Positions 11,722 through 23,429 of a DNA stretch of 64,000 bases are shown piece after piece. Source of the DNA: Euphorbia lathyris (Eukaryota > Streptophyta > Magnoliopsida > Malpighiales > Euphorbiaceae); the NCBI RefSeq assembly GCF_963576675.1, contig NC_088917.1:16830001-16894000 (forward strand), written 5' to 3'. The stretch's first letter is position 1. Each line of letters starts with the position of its first letter. The notes under the pieces are model-generated. The model was not told the origin of the DNA and made no database searches. It saw nothing but the letters and a program-made list of their open reading frames with translations. The position numbers were made by a program, and so were the translations under genes.

Positions 11722-12381
11722 ATTACTCAGTTTATTTTACACAGTTTATTTTATTTTATTGTTTTTATGATTTTGTTTATTTTATTTTATTTTATTTTAT
11801 TTCAAAATGCCATTTTTATGATTAGATGACTTTATGTTGTGATTTAAATACATAAAATATTTATATTTCATGATTTTAGATTTAATTTTTAGGAAATTTG
11901 GATGATTTTGTAGTTTAAGGCAATTCTCTGCCGAGAATTGGAAATTCCCTGCCGAGAATACTCTTTTTCAAAATTGTCTAAGTAGATTCGGATTTCTCTG
12001 TTCATCCCGAGAATTTTTAAATTCTCTACCGTGAATCAGAAGGTTGCTTTCATGCCTGATTTTCGCAAGAAAATCAGCGTGTCGCGACTGCGGCTTTGCC
12101 ATTCGCGGTCACGACACGCGTATTTCCTGCACTATCAGGCCTGAAACACTCTCACCCTTTCGACGAACCTCTTGGCAATTGAAACATTAAGTTTCTTCAT
12201 TACCCGAAAGGTACAATTTATACCTTTTCATAATTAAAACAACACCTCTTTTCATCCTAAACTCTTATAAATTAACCCTAAAGGTCTCAGGTTCTGGTAC
12301 AATTCTTTTTCATCTTTGTCAGAACTCTGATTTTTCTTCGTAAAACACCGTTCTTTGCTAAAGTTACACTAACTTTGCACC
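11722..12381 (+). other. Spacer between pol and ORF-A
   Basis: AT-rich, including TTTTA repeats near 11750-11800. It has two CTGCCGAGAAT motifs (about 11927-11960) and hairpin module 1 of this copy (12077-12119). No gene is seen. Confidence 0.7.
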
Positions 12382-13329
12382 ATGCCTATCAAATACAAAT
12401 CACATAGGCACAATGCTGCCTCAATCAACAAACGCCCAGACTTATCCAAGCGATATGGGGCGCCTTTTCCTATCTTCAACCATGATGAAGGTAGGCGTTA
12501 TTGGAGTCTCCGTTACACATTCTTCACCGGAATGTTGTATATGGATGAATTCCTTAACAACCAATTAGGCATTACTGATGACATGAGCCGCTATATGGAG
12601 CGCCTAGGGTGGACAAAATTCTCCCAAATGCGATTTCCAATAATAGGCGACTGGATACTCGAATTCTTCTGTACCGTGCGTTTTACTAATAAACGACGAG
12701 TACGTCTCAGTTTTCGTCGAGAAGGCGAAATCTTCACTTTCGGCTATCCCGAGTTGCATGCTTGGTTTGGTTTTCCCCCGAGGGATACAATCAAACGTCA
12801 TCCTGGACGAGACATGACATCCTCGGACATTTGGAGAATGCTTATAGGATTCTGGCGATTCAATTCAAAACTCGCCTATAATCACTCTTTTCGCTCCAGC
12901 TCCATGCTGTATTTACATAAATTTCTGTGTCACAGTTTATTTGGGCGCACATTCAGTAGTGTGGTCCGTGACACAGATTTGTATGTTCTGGGAGATATAT
13001 TTCAGGGCAATGTAGTGGATTCTTCCAAAATTCTGATGGAAGGTCTTGTCGCCACTTCTCGATCCAAAGATAAGAAGATTGGGTTCGGCAATATAATCTG
13101 TGGAATAATTCTCGGTTCAAAGGGTACTATTGATGTTCCCTAGAGTGATGATGAATTCTTCCCGATAATTGACTATGAATTTCTCGAGCGCGAAGGACTT
13201 GTGAAACGTGTCTTTCGAACAGGGCCTCAATTTTTGTCTGCACCGGAACGTGAAACTTTCGTGCAGTTTCAAGTTGATCGTAGTAAGGCCAGAAATATCC
13301 CGTTAGATAGGGATGAATATGTAGAATAG
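12382..13329 (+). pseudogene. Athila 3' ORF-A, right copy (same in-frame TAG)
   Basis: The protein is nearly identical to that of 358-1305, with one Asp/Gly difference at residue 246. It has the same internal TAG at 13141-13143 and the same final stop at 13327-13329. A stop shared by both copies was already present in their common source. Motifs: LGW..F..MRFP, SFRREG, HKFLCHSLFGR. The reading frame after the TAG stays open for 61 codons, which would allow a longer product if the TAG were read through. Function unknown. Confidence 0.7.
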
Positions 13330-14373
13330 TTTCTGTTTTTTTTGTATATATTTTGTTTTGTTTTGATTATTGGTTTGTTTTCATTATTTTGTACATATGT
13401 TTATATAATAAAAATCTTATTTAGTTTAATTCTTGATTTTTATCCATTTGATCCATTATCTATACTTAGCATATTTCATATGGGTACTTTCTAATTTTTC
13501 TTACTCAAATTAAGATAAAAAAGATTCACTTGAACTAAATATGTTTTTTCTATTTTTCCACACATTTATCCACGTTTAATTTTATTTTGTAACTCAATTT
13601 ATTTTTAATGAATTAAGTTTACATTTACTAAATTCAATTCATGTGTTACATTATTAACATGCACTTATTATGCATTTAATATGGTTCTCTTAACTTATAT
13701 GCATAAATGAACATTTAAGTTTCATTAATTACTCATAAATCAATTTATTATACTTTAATTCAATTTATTAAGGTCAAACCTTTGGTTTTTCTTGCAATTA
13801 ATGTCATTTATTTAAAGTTTTTAGTACATGAACAATTAATATTAAGTTCAGGAACCATTTCAACAAAAACAATGCACAAACCAAGTCAAAAGGAACCAAA
13901 ATTGGCCATTTCAACCAATTCTCTACCGAGAATTAAGAAATTCTCGGTATGAGAAGCAAGTTTGGACCGATTTCAGGGCAAAAAATTGCCTGAAAGTCGC
14001 GTGCCGCGGCCGCGGCTATGCCATTCGCGGTCGCGACACGCGTAAAAATTGCCCTATTAAATCCGATTTTGCCACCACTTTTGCCTATTCCTATTCCTAT
14101 TCTACCTATTCACCTACCTATACAACCCTATATAAACCTACCTCTTACACAAACCTCACATTACCTCTATTTTTACCCAATCCCTTACTCTAAACTCTTC
14201 CCCAAAATCTACTTTTTATCTTCCCAATTTATTCACTCCAATTTCTATCCTATTTCCTATTTCCAATCACTTCCATTTCACAACCCCAAACTCATCTTCA
14301 AGCTTTGGTCTTTCTTTTCACTTCTTCTTCTTCTTCTTCTTTTTCATACCTTAAGCCCCTAAACACCATCACC
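13330..14373 (+). other. Spacer between ORF-A and ORF-B (right copy)
   Basis: Same content as 1306-2363: AT-rich DNA, an ACCGAGAATT inverted motif, hairpin module 2 (13999-14041) and a shorter CTT microsatellite (about 14321-14341). No gene is seen. Confidence 0.7.
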
Positions 14374-15594
14374 ATGGTTAGGACAAAGCTTGTTGGTAAC
14401 AAACCCGCCGTTACGGAAGCTAATCGCCTCCGGGTTCAATGCGGAGCTTATTTTGACATCTATTCGGAGGAAGAAGCCGCTCGTTTCAAACATTTTTCAC
14501 AAGCCGACCGCCAGTTTGTAGATATGCACTTCTTAGACATCCATTCGGTAAGAGTATTAAATTTCTCTACTCGAATTGATGCCTTTATTGAAGCTTTGGG
14601 TTGGCAAGAGTTCGTTAATATGCGTTTCCCGCGTATTAATGAGTATGTTGTGGAATTTTTGGTCACTTTGTCCATGAACAAGAAGAAAACTTCAATTTCT
14701 TTTAGGAATAATGGTATACCTTATACCATTGATTATGAAGCAATGGGAAACATGTTTGGCTTCCCTGCTTCTGATTTTTATGATAAGCCTAAGGATTTTG
14801 ATAATGATGCTGTTTGGCAAACTCTCTCGGATCAAGATTATTTTAATTCCAAAAACACTTCAAGCAAGTTGATTAAGGACAATTGTGTGTTCTTCTTTCA
14901 TAAGTATTTGAGTTTCTCCTTGTTTGGTCGTGTTGAGAGTTCAAAGGTCCAAGTTCGGGATTTGTATGTTTTGGATAGTTTGCTTAAAGGTTTGAGGATT
15001 GATTGCGTTGGTATCATGTTTGACAATTTGTTCCGTGCTTCGAGGGCTAGTACAATTCAAATCCCTCTTTGTAATTTTATCACCGGTCTTGTGTTGGGAG
15101 CACGGGGTGAATTGGCCGACTATGACATGTCCACCTACCGTGGGTATGTTCCGCTTTTGGACATCTCGGCTCTTGAGCGAGCTCATTTGTTGCTTCCCCA
15201 AGGACCTCCCGTCTTTATTTCCTATGCTACCCGTATTGCCCATCTTCGTGGCACTATGGGTGGTGGCGCTTCAAGTTCTCAATTTGTAGGTACCGAAGGC
15301 GGCGGAGATGCAGAAGGAGAGGAGGATGCACCACCGGCTCAGGCACAACCCCAAGCACCTCAAGCGGAGGATAATCTGGTAGATTTGAGGAGGATTTTGG
15401 ACCAAATTAATTCCAACAATCGCTCCATGAATCTACGCATTGATGATTTGGTTGAAAACAATATGGTGATGAATGACAACCTCAACCTTTTGAGGCGTGA
15501 ACATCGATCGACTCGGCATCAGATGCTTTCCTTTTTCCGACGCCGCAATGTGGAGACGTCACCTACACCTCCCGATTCACCACCTCATGCTTAG
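14374..15594 (+). CDS. Athila 3' ORF-B, intact (406 aa)
   Basis: An uninterrupted 406-aa ORF starts at the ATG 14374 (caccATGG context). The in-frame extension upstream to 14305 has no ATG, only Ser codons from the CTT repeat, so I take 14374. Blocks shared with ORF-A: LGW..F..MRFP (about residues 63-75), ISFRNNG, FGFP, HKYLSFSLFGR and RDLYVLD. After about residue 290 comes a Gly/Ala/Gln/Pro-rich linker, then a probable coiled coil (NSNNRSMNLRIDDL onward), a basic RRR cluster and a Pro/Ser-rich end. No signal peptide or membrane segment is evident, so it does not look like a typical envelope protein. Probably an Athila ORF-1-type protein; its role is unknown. Confidence 0.75.
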   Translation: MVRTKLVGNKPAVTEANRLRVQCGAYFDIYSEEEAARFKHFSQADRQFVDMHFLDIHSVRVLNFSTRIDAFIEALGWQEFVNMRFPRINEYVVEFLVTLSMNKKKTSISFRNNGIPYTIDYEAMGNMFGFPASDFYDKPKDFDNDAVWQTLSDQDYFNSKNTSSKLIKDNCVFFFHKYLSFSLFGRVESSKVQVRDLYVLDSLLKGLRIDCVGIMFDNLFRASRASTIQIPLCNFITGLVLGARGELADYDMSTYRGYVPLLDISALERAHLLLPQGPPVFISYATRIAHLRGTMGGGASSSQFVGTEGGGDAEGEEDAPPAQAQPQAPQAEDNLVDLRRILDQINSNNRSMNLRIDDLVENNMVMNDNLNLLRREHRSTRHQMLSFFRRRNVETSPTPPDSPPHA

Positions 15595-16398
15595 GTTGTT
15601 TTCCTTTCATTTTATTTTTATCTTGTTATATGTTTGATACATTTTCCTTTTATTATGTTTGGTACAATTTTTACTTTTATGTTGAATGTTTCATTTGCTT
15701 AATTTAACTCTTTGTTTCGTATGCCTTATTTCGTATTCTATATTTTCTCCATTCTTTTTGCACCAATGAGGACATGGTCCAATTTAAGTGTGGGAGGAGC
15801 CATACATATATCAATTTCTACATAAATACGAAATACGAATAAATTCAACAAAGATATTATTTTGCACAACAAATAATAAATGCAACGAAATGATGTTCAT
15901 GCAAATGCAACACCTATATATATTGCAAAACATTTTTCACAATAACTTAACATTTTCATATATTTTTAGAAAATTAATCATAAGTTTTTATGATTATTTT
16001 TAGGTTATCATTATCGTTAGAAATAATATTTCTATACGGGTAATATTTTTTTAAATTTTTTCACAAATCTCCGATACGATTTTAAGTAAAATTGTCTCGA
16101 GTGAATGTATTTAAGTAAAAATTCTTTATTCAATCTCTATTTTTTATCATGCAATTCATGATACAATAAATCTTATTTTAAATTTTCAATTAGGTTTATA
16201 GGCATTAAATTGAACTAACAATTTTAGCTCGGTTTGATTTCGTCTTACATTAACACCAATTGAAGTTTTCAAGGAAACTTTAGCCATAATACATGTTGAA
16301 TTTTAAGTCAATATAGGATGAATGTGCTATTTTTCTTTTTCCCAAGTTACAATTTAATAATTCATGTTAATTAATCGATTAGTTGAATTCTTAACTTT

Positions 16399-16655
16399 TG
16401 GCCACGATTGAGACCAACCTTATCACAATCGAGGTATGAAAGGGAAGAAAATTAAGTACCATTTACTTTTGGCCACGGTTGCGACCACCCTTATCACAAT
16501 CGAGGTATGGAAGGAACGTTTTAAAAAAAACAAGCGTGTATAAGTTTAAAGTAACGATTGCGTCCACCCATGGCATAGTCGGTACTCTTAAGCAAACACA
16601 AAACAATAAAAATACGTACAAGGATACGGTTGAAACCACCCTTATTTCGGGCATA
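16399..16655 (+). repeat. Four degenerate 70-80 bp tandem repeats (right copy)
   Basis: Same array as at 4390-4645, with GGCCACGGTTGCGACCACCC-type cores. Only scattered base differences separate the two arrays, so it was present before the tandem formed. Confidence 0.68.
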
Positions 16656-17014
16656 ACCAAGCAAATAAATTAAAGTTCAAGTACTTATTTAAATATAATA
16701 TATCTCATATATTAGTTTAGGTTTGGGAAAGAAAATTTTGTGCTTTGAAATGCCTTGAGACGGAAAAACTCAATAACATGCGTGCTTATACATTGTCCCG
16801 AATGCGTCAATACAAAAATTGGAAATACAGGACGAATGATATATCGTATATTATACTAAGTTAGTTTGATATTTTTCGTATAAATTTGCCATGCGAAGCT
16901 AGTCTTTTCGGCTTAACTAATTTAAAAGGTAATACAGAGATATATGTTTTATTTTCATAAAGAGATTAGTTAGAGAATAAATTCAGTGAAATTTTGCTCG
17001 GGACTAGCAAAGGA

Positions 17015-17029
17015 TTAAGTGTGGAGATT
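17015..17029 (+). promoter_or_regulatory. Polypurine tract of the right Athila copy
   Basis: TTAAGTGTGGAGATT lies directly before the LTR at 17030 and is identical to the tract at 5006-5020. Confidence 0.75.
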
Positions 17030-18557
17030 TGTTAAGCCCAAAATACACCTATAATATCATCAATAATTACATCAATATTGCTACGAATTTATGCTATTTA
17101 TACCTATTTAGAAAGCTTTTACTTTCGAATATGTTTCTTTCATGCAAGGTACATAAATATTTGGTAAAATCCAAATAGGAGTAAAAAGAGCTCGAAAATA
17201 GAAGAAAAACCCTACAAAAGGAGTCGAAGAGGACGAAAATTAATAACGCCAAGTCGAGGACACGAACGAGGGCTGAAAAACGAAAAATGCTCCGTGCCGC
17301 GACCGCGGCTTTCCCTTTTCACGGCCGCGACACGCGTCGTCAGTCACTTTTCCCCTTCGTCTGAAGTGCATTTGATGCTCCCCCATTCTCGGTAGTGAAT
17401 TTGATAAATCTCGGTACGAGCAGGAGATTTTAGAAGCATGTTACACACTTTCATTTTCGACGAAACGTGTTCGTTCGCGTGGATAAAGACGTCTTTTCAC
17501 AACGGATACGTCCTTTCATAATGGATACGTCTCTTCACAACGGACACGACACTTCGATCAAGACTCTTCAACATTTATAAATAAAGAGTTGATGGAGAGT
17601 TGAAGATAATAATGATATAATAAGGATATAATGTTATATGTGTAGAAGAAAGAGATTAGTGTAGAATTTATGCAGAAGTTCCGAATCAAGTGATTCAGAA
17701 GTTAGATTTAGATTCTGTTCAAAGCAATATGATGTACACACATTGTTTACAAAATAATAACAAATTCAGTAGCGTTTAGACATTGTTCCAGTTTAGTTTT
17801 CATTTTGGTAGTGGACCGACCCAGTCTCTATTACGAAGATTCAGCGAGAAGATTGAGTAGAGGATTCGCCCCTGAGCCTGACAAACTCGAACGAAACCCA
17901 AGGAAAGGATTGACAACCCGTTCACTTGCACGCCATCGAAGAATTCAATGCTCCATGTTCTCTGTAAACTTGTATCAATTTATATTTCATCTAATAAAGT
18001 CCATTCTATTCGATAGATTCTTATGCAGCACTTTGGTAAATGAGCCGAAGTGGATTGATGCTGGTGTTTTCATTAAAACGTATTTAATTCAAATCTTTAC
18101 AAGGAAACTTTGTTGAACACTTAGGCAAATTATTATCTCGGTAGAGTTTTAATTTGGTTAAGGGCAATTATCCCGGATAAGGGTTTTGTCGCGTTCAAAG
18201 CCAATTAATTAGAGGTTCCGTCATTTATTTCATCTTTATAATTCGTACAAAGTTTAAAGTTGTTTCTTTGCTTAATGCAAACAAAAATACTTGTTTACTT
18301 TTCTAAAGTACTAAAACGTTCATGTTTTGCAAATTCATTCTTAAGTCAGATATTTTCTAACATCTTCATATTCTAATCTAATTCTCATTCTAGCAATTTC
18401 AAAACCAAAACCGATTAAACGATTTTTTTCATATTATAAACCTTAAAGTAAATTTAACCGATTATAAATAAGTTTTGTTTAAAAAAGCGTTCCCTGTGGG
18501 ATCGATATCTTTTATTACTACAAGCGTATACCGTGCACTTGCAGAAATCGCTCAACA
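17030..18557 (+). repeat. Right Athila LTR (1528 bp)
   Basis: TGTTAAG...CTCAACA, same length as the LTR at 5021. Differences are scattered substitutions, about 17 by eye. TATA box at 17576-17583; hairpin module 3 at 17292-17335. Directly after 18557 the sequence is copia LTR. Confidence 0.93.
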
Positions 18558-19035
18558 GAGGCAATCATTGCGATTGCTATTATTAAGGTTGATTACTGAT
18601 TAGTTATTCTTTTCTGTGTTGTTTTGTTTTGTTGTTCTCATGAAAGAAGAAAAGACAAACAAAAGGAGAAATTCGTTTTGCTCCTCCTACATCAGGTCAG
18701 TTCACATTTTTGCGGATTTCCGGAGATTGAACCATCGGATCGTCACGATTTTTGGACAGGAGCTTCCAGACATATTCTTCCTTGTTTTCACCGTTGGGAT
18801 TTTCATTCGGATGTCTGGAAGATCTGTTCGGGTAGGGGGAAAATTCGTTGACAGATTCTATTCTTTTTGAAGTTGTGGGCACTTCATTTGCAACGGTAGA
18901 TAGATCGTCATAAAGGTATTTCGTTCTATCCCTCTTTATATGAAATAACAATTAACAGATCTTGGAAAAGGGAAATAGATAAAATAGATAAAATTTTATA
19001 ATTCCGTTGCGCCTAGGCTTGTCTATTTTCCTTCA
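18558..19035 (+). repeat. Truncated 5' LTR of copia element 1
   Basis: Ends in TTTTCCTTCA just like the LTR at 23762-24625, and aligns with its last 250 bp or so. It carries about 230 extra bases (about 18640-18868) that the other LTR lacks, so an insertion here or a deletion there has occurred. The left part is cut off by the Athila element at 18557. Confidence 0.75.
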
Positions 19036-19036
19036 T

Positions 19037-19048
19037 TGGTATCAGAGC
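19037..19048 (+). promoter_or_regulatory. Primer binding site, initiator tRNA-Met (copia 1)
   Basis: TGGTATCAGAGC, the standard plant copia primer site, one base after the LTR end. Confidence 0.88.
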
Positions 19049-19389
19049 CTATGTTAATCTGTTATTTCATATATGTAAATAAAAGGGTTTTTCAATCAGA
19101 TTGAATAGATTTATTATTAGGTTAATTAATTAATCGGTTAGTTTAATTAATCTAAAGATAAATAAGTTTTGATTACTTGATAATTAAAAATGATTATGCA
19201 TAGTTCCTAATTGTTTCGGTTGATAATCGTTTAAACAAAACATTAAAGGTTTTATGGTTGGATAATTAAAACGTTTTGTTTTATTAAATCTCAAAGATAA
19301 AAACTGATATTCTGAAAATTGTTTTGAAATCGTTTTGAAACAATTATATGTATATATATAATTTTAAATATAAAAAAATATATATATAA

Positions 19390-19527
19390 AACAGTAGGGT
19401 CGGGGTCGCTGCCGCGAGGCAGCCACCCCGGGCCACTGTTGCTCCCAACGACAGCAACCAGTGGCAGTGCGACGCTGCTGCCGTTAAGGCGGCAGCGCCG
19501 CGGTGCCGGCTGTTGCCCTAGGGCAAC
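19390..19527 (+). other. Cluster of GC-rich hairpins in the copia 1 leader
   Basis: First hairpin 19390-19440: outer stem AACAGT/ACTGTT, inner stem of 12 pairs with one mismatch, closed by a GCGA loop (GNRA type). Second, 19473-19497: a 10-pair stem with GTTAA loop. Third, 19512-19527: GTTGCCC-TA-GGGCAAC. The block lies about 350 bp after the primer site in AT-rich DNA and has an equivalent at 24994-25139. A role in RNA packaging or dimer formation is a guess. Confidence 0.65.
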
Positions 19528-19617
19528 GACCTTAACGTTTGGGTCGGGATGATTAAATCGGCCCGGCCCAATCACTGATACGGGTTTTAAAATTGTTTTT
19601 AAAACAGGCCCGGGTTT

Positions 19618-19619
<2 letters not shown>

Positions 19620-19671
<52 letters not shown>
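19620..19671. repeat. AT dinucleotide microsatellite
   Basis: About 26 uninterrupted AT units. Copia element 2 has only a short AT run at the same place (about 24957-24976). Confidence 0.9.
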
Positions 19672-19675
<4 letters not shown>

Positions 19676-20803
19676 TCAGAATATAATAATTTGTTTTGAT
19701 TATCAAAACCAATTTATTTAAAAGTTTGTTTTACCTAAATATTTGATATAAGTAATTCAAAGCATGAATTATACGAATTAATTAGGATATGCATAATTAA
19801 AATTGGATGAAAATTAATTTAAGTTGTTAATTTGATTAACTCAAATATTACATAAATAGTTTATGTAATCAACCAATTAAATTTATTTAATTGAGTCTTT
19901 ACATGTTTGGAGTTATGGACATATTTGGACCCTCTATAATAGTTATTAGAAAATAGGACATGCATGTCCTGCCTTATCTACTCTCTATTGTATAGAAATT
20001 AAATATTGTTGTAAATCAAGGCGCCAAAGAAAAGACGGAGGACCTGGAGGATAAATATGTAATAGTTAGTATTTACCCTGACCTTTTATTCCGCTTCTGG
20101 CTCGAAGGAATAATTTAGATGATATGTCCATAATTACCAATGTAAATTGTATGTGTCTGATGTATGCTAAAGCAAATCAAGACTATGTTAGATTATGAGA
20201 CTTTAAATAAAATCCCCCACTAATCAAAAGTTAAGTAAATAAGCAAGTTATTAAAATCGGTTGCCCCTCCCTAATATTATAATTCAGCCGGTAGTACTGG
20301 GGGCCTTTGGGTTGTTGAGTAAACTCAAGCTCGGGGTCTTATGGTAACACCTGAATTATCGAAAAATTGTTTTTCACGAATATGGGGTAATACTTAAATT
20401 AGGATAGAATAATTGGATGAGTAAACTCATGTTGTTCTAACCTAATGGGCAATATGGTTGGGATTGATAGACGACACATATCAGTTACTAATGTGGTTAG
20501 TAACCCAAGAACCTAGAAATCACATGTTTTGATGTGATTGATTACATGAATCTACCTAATGAATGAAACTAGCTTGTTGAGTAAACTCAAGGTGAAATTT
20601 CAGGAGTTAGGATTCTAGCTCACTAAAGGAATTGTGAATATCCTTCGAATTAATATAGAGGGTTATTAATTTGGTAAAATAGTGGGAGCAATTTAAAAAC
20701 ATAAAAGATCGGCGTATTTAAATTGTAAATGAATTAAGCAAATGAATAACATCCGTCACTCTATCTCACTCTCAAGTAAATACTCTGAATCATCATATCT
20801 AAA

Positions 20804-21660
20804 ATGGATCTACATAATATTTTACCGATAACAAATTGAATAGTTCAAAATTCACCAACTATTTGGCAAACTCAAAATTGTTTTGAGGATTCGAAATGAT
20901 TGGGTATGTATTAAAATACACTGATACCCATCATCAAAATTGTTTTGAAGTTCGAAAAGATTGGGTATGTATTAAGATACGTCAATACCCAATGTCCTTG
21001 TTGATGATGCTCCTGTTAAGTGGATTGATGTTTACCGGAAGCACCAAACAGATGACGAATGTACAGGATGTATCATACTTGCAGTTATGGCACTAGAGCT
21101 ACAAAAACAACATGAGAACATGGATACGTATTCCATGGTTATACACTTGGAAGGTGTTTTGAGAAACATACTCAAATGCGGACGCTATGAGATAGCGATG
21201 AATGTTTCGCTCCAAGATGCAAGAAGGTTCTTCTGTTGTGGCACTTTGTGTCAAGATGATTGACTACATCACCAAAGCTTTCTAGCATTAGATTTATGAT
21301 GGATAATGAATTAAGTGTCGACTTAGTTCTACAATCCCTCCCAGAGATTTATTCATAAGTTCATCTCGAACTGACAGATGATTAAACTCAGAGACCTCTC
21401 TAAAAGAGCCCTTGAATATGCTCAAGTCAGTTGAGCCCAAATTTTAAGAAAGTGATGTCAGGACTTGTTATTGAGGGATCTCACGAGAGAAAGGGAAGTT
21501 TCCCAATTCTAAAGATTCCAAGAAGAACAAATGCATTAAACCCAAGTCAATAAAAGCAAGAAGGGAATGCCACCAATATGGTAAAGAAGGGAATTGGAAG
21601 AGGAACTGTAAGAAGTACTTAGACTCTCTCTAGAAGAAGGGTCATGATGGTGCTTTTACT
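20804..21660 (+). pseudogene. copia 1 gag remnant
   Basis: ATG at 20804 in the position of the copia gag start. Recognisable pieces: an N-terminal gag stretch, an IILA....LQKQHENMD-like block (about 21070-21125), and a zinc-knuckle relic near 21565-21615 (ECHQYGKEGNWKRNC). Several stops and frameshifts break it. A 62-bp tandem duplication lies at 20873-20993. Gag would form the virus-like particle. Clearly non-functional. Confidence 0.7.
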
Positions 21661-21689
21661 TTTAGAACTAAAGGATAGATAATTCAACT

Positions 21690-23389
21690 TACTTGTGATA
21701 TTCACCTAGGCCATGTAAGCAAGAAACACATGTCTAAGCTTCATCAAGATGGGCTTATAGACTCATTTGATTTTGAATCAATGAGCATATGTAAGTCTTG
21801 TTTAAAGGAAAGATGACAAAGACACCCTTTAGTAATAAAGGAGAATGTGTATCAGACACTCTAGGACTACTACATTCAGATGTATGTAATCATATGTCAA
21901 CACAAGAGAAAAGTTCAAATTACTTCATTAGCTTCATAAGATGATCATATCGGATATGCATACGTCTGCTTGATGAAGCATAAAGTCGGAAGCTTTTGAG
22001 AAAGTTCAAATGCTTCAAGAATAAAGTAAGAAAAACAAACAAGAAATAATATTAGTGCTTCAATTAGATCGTCGTGGAGAATATCTTTCTAATGATTTTT
22101 CTGAATTATCTAAATTGAATATAGGATTTGCTCATAATGGACTCCTCCGTATACACCACGATGTATCTGAGAGGAGAAATTGTACTCTATCAGATATAGT
22201 ACGATCTATGATGAGCACAACCTCTCTTCCAAAGATGTTCTAAGGCTACGCCCTAGAAATCGCCTTATTTACCTTCAACCGAGTATCCACAAAACCGTCA
22301 AGTTCTATTCCATTTGAATTGTTCATTTGGAAAAGGAACCCAGTTTCTCTTTCATGAGAATTTAGGGGTGTTCAGCATATGTTAAATGCATAGCATCAGA
22401 TTAAGTTTGACCCTAAATCTGATAATTACTTCTTCTTTGGAAATCCGAAAGAAACAGTAGGATATTACTTCTATCATTCGGATGATCAAAAGTAATAGTA
22501 TCCAAACACGCTGCATTTCTAGAGAAAGAGTTTCTTCTAGAAACACAATCAGAAGGCGTGATTGAACTTGAAGAAGTTCAAGAAGAAGGATTGGCTGAAA
22601 TAGCGGAAGCGATGGTGGAACCCGAATCTGTCTCACAAGATGAGACACTGGTGACATTACTAACTCATAGTTCTGGTCGACTTCATCAAATCCCAAAGAG
22701 ATTTGGATTTCTAGTGGGAGCCGATGAAATTCCAAAGAGATTTGGATTTCTAGTGGGAGACGACAAAGAGGTTCACGTGTTAGACGATAAACCTATGACT
22801 TATGAGAAGGCTCTTGTAAACCTATACATGTAAACTAGTGGGAGCTCGTATGAGCCTTTACATGTAAACTTGTGGGAGCTTGGTCGTTTACTTAGTATTA
22901 TACGTCGACGATATTCTATTAATGGGAACGACGTAGCTATACTGCAATCGGTGAAAATTTTGGTTATCAGATAAAATTCTCCATAACAGACTTAGGAGAA
23001 GCAGCTTACATCTTAAGGATTAAGATCTATGGAGATAGATTGAGAAAACTGCTTGACCCCTCCCAGTCTAAATACGTTGACAAAGTGCTCAAAGCGTTTT
23101 ACACTAAGACCTAAACATCACTTTTGCTTTAAGCATGACAAAGTCGACTATAGGTCAATTCGAGTGATAGTCACTGGATTGTTGTCAAGAACATTCTTAA
23201 GTATTTAAAATGACTTAAGATATGTTTCGGCTATATGGAGATGAAATTTGAAAGTTGGACACTTTCAGATACAAGTCATCAAACAGATAAAAATGATCTT
23301 GCAGAATACAAGTTTATTCTGAAAGAGGTACGATTAGCTGGAATAGTTCCGAGCAGGAAATCCTGACCGAGCTAGTAAATTAAATCAGA

Positions 23390-23429
<40 letters not shown>

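Larger units (their letters stand above)
15595..17029 (+). other. Athila 3' non-coding region (right copy)
   Basis: Counterpart of 3585-5020. It contains the second polypurine-like motif at 15784-15799, the degenerate tandem repeats (about 16399-16655) and the polypurine tract at the end. No gene is seen. Confidence 0.7.
5021..18557 (+). mobile_element. Athila-like Ty3/gypsy retrotransposon, structurally complete
   Basis: The order is LTR (5021-6548), primer site for tRNA-Asp (6555-6572), gag-pol in one frame (6742-11721), ORF-A (12382-13329), ORF-B (14374-15594), 3' non-coding region with polypurine tract, and LTR (17030-18557). The total length of 13.5 kb, the tRNA-Asp primer site and the ORFs after pol fit the Athila lineage. 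The element inserted into the 5' LTR of a copia element: the copia sequence resumes at 18558 with AGAGG-type sequence that matches the copia LTR at about 24375. The target duplication cannot be checked because the left end of the tandem is outside the window. Confidence 0.9.
19049..20803 (+). other. Long leader of copia element 1
   Basis: No ORF is supported. It holds a GC-rich cluster of hairpins (19390-19527), an AT microsatellite (19620-19671), and stretches shared with the leader of copia element 2, including two GTTGAG(T/C)AAACTCAAG motifs. Confidence 0.7.

Noticed and set aside
18616..18870. ORFs of 84 and 75 codons in copia LTR 1
   Set aside because: They overlap each other and a minus-strand ORF, have no motif, and lie in the extra block of the LTR.
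19291..19575. Minus-strand ORF of 94 codons
   Set aside because: Runs through the GC hairpin cluster; an effect of composition.
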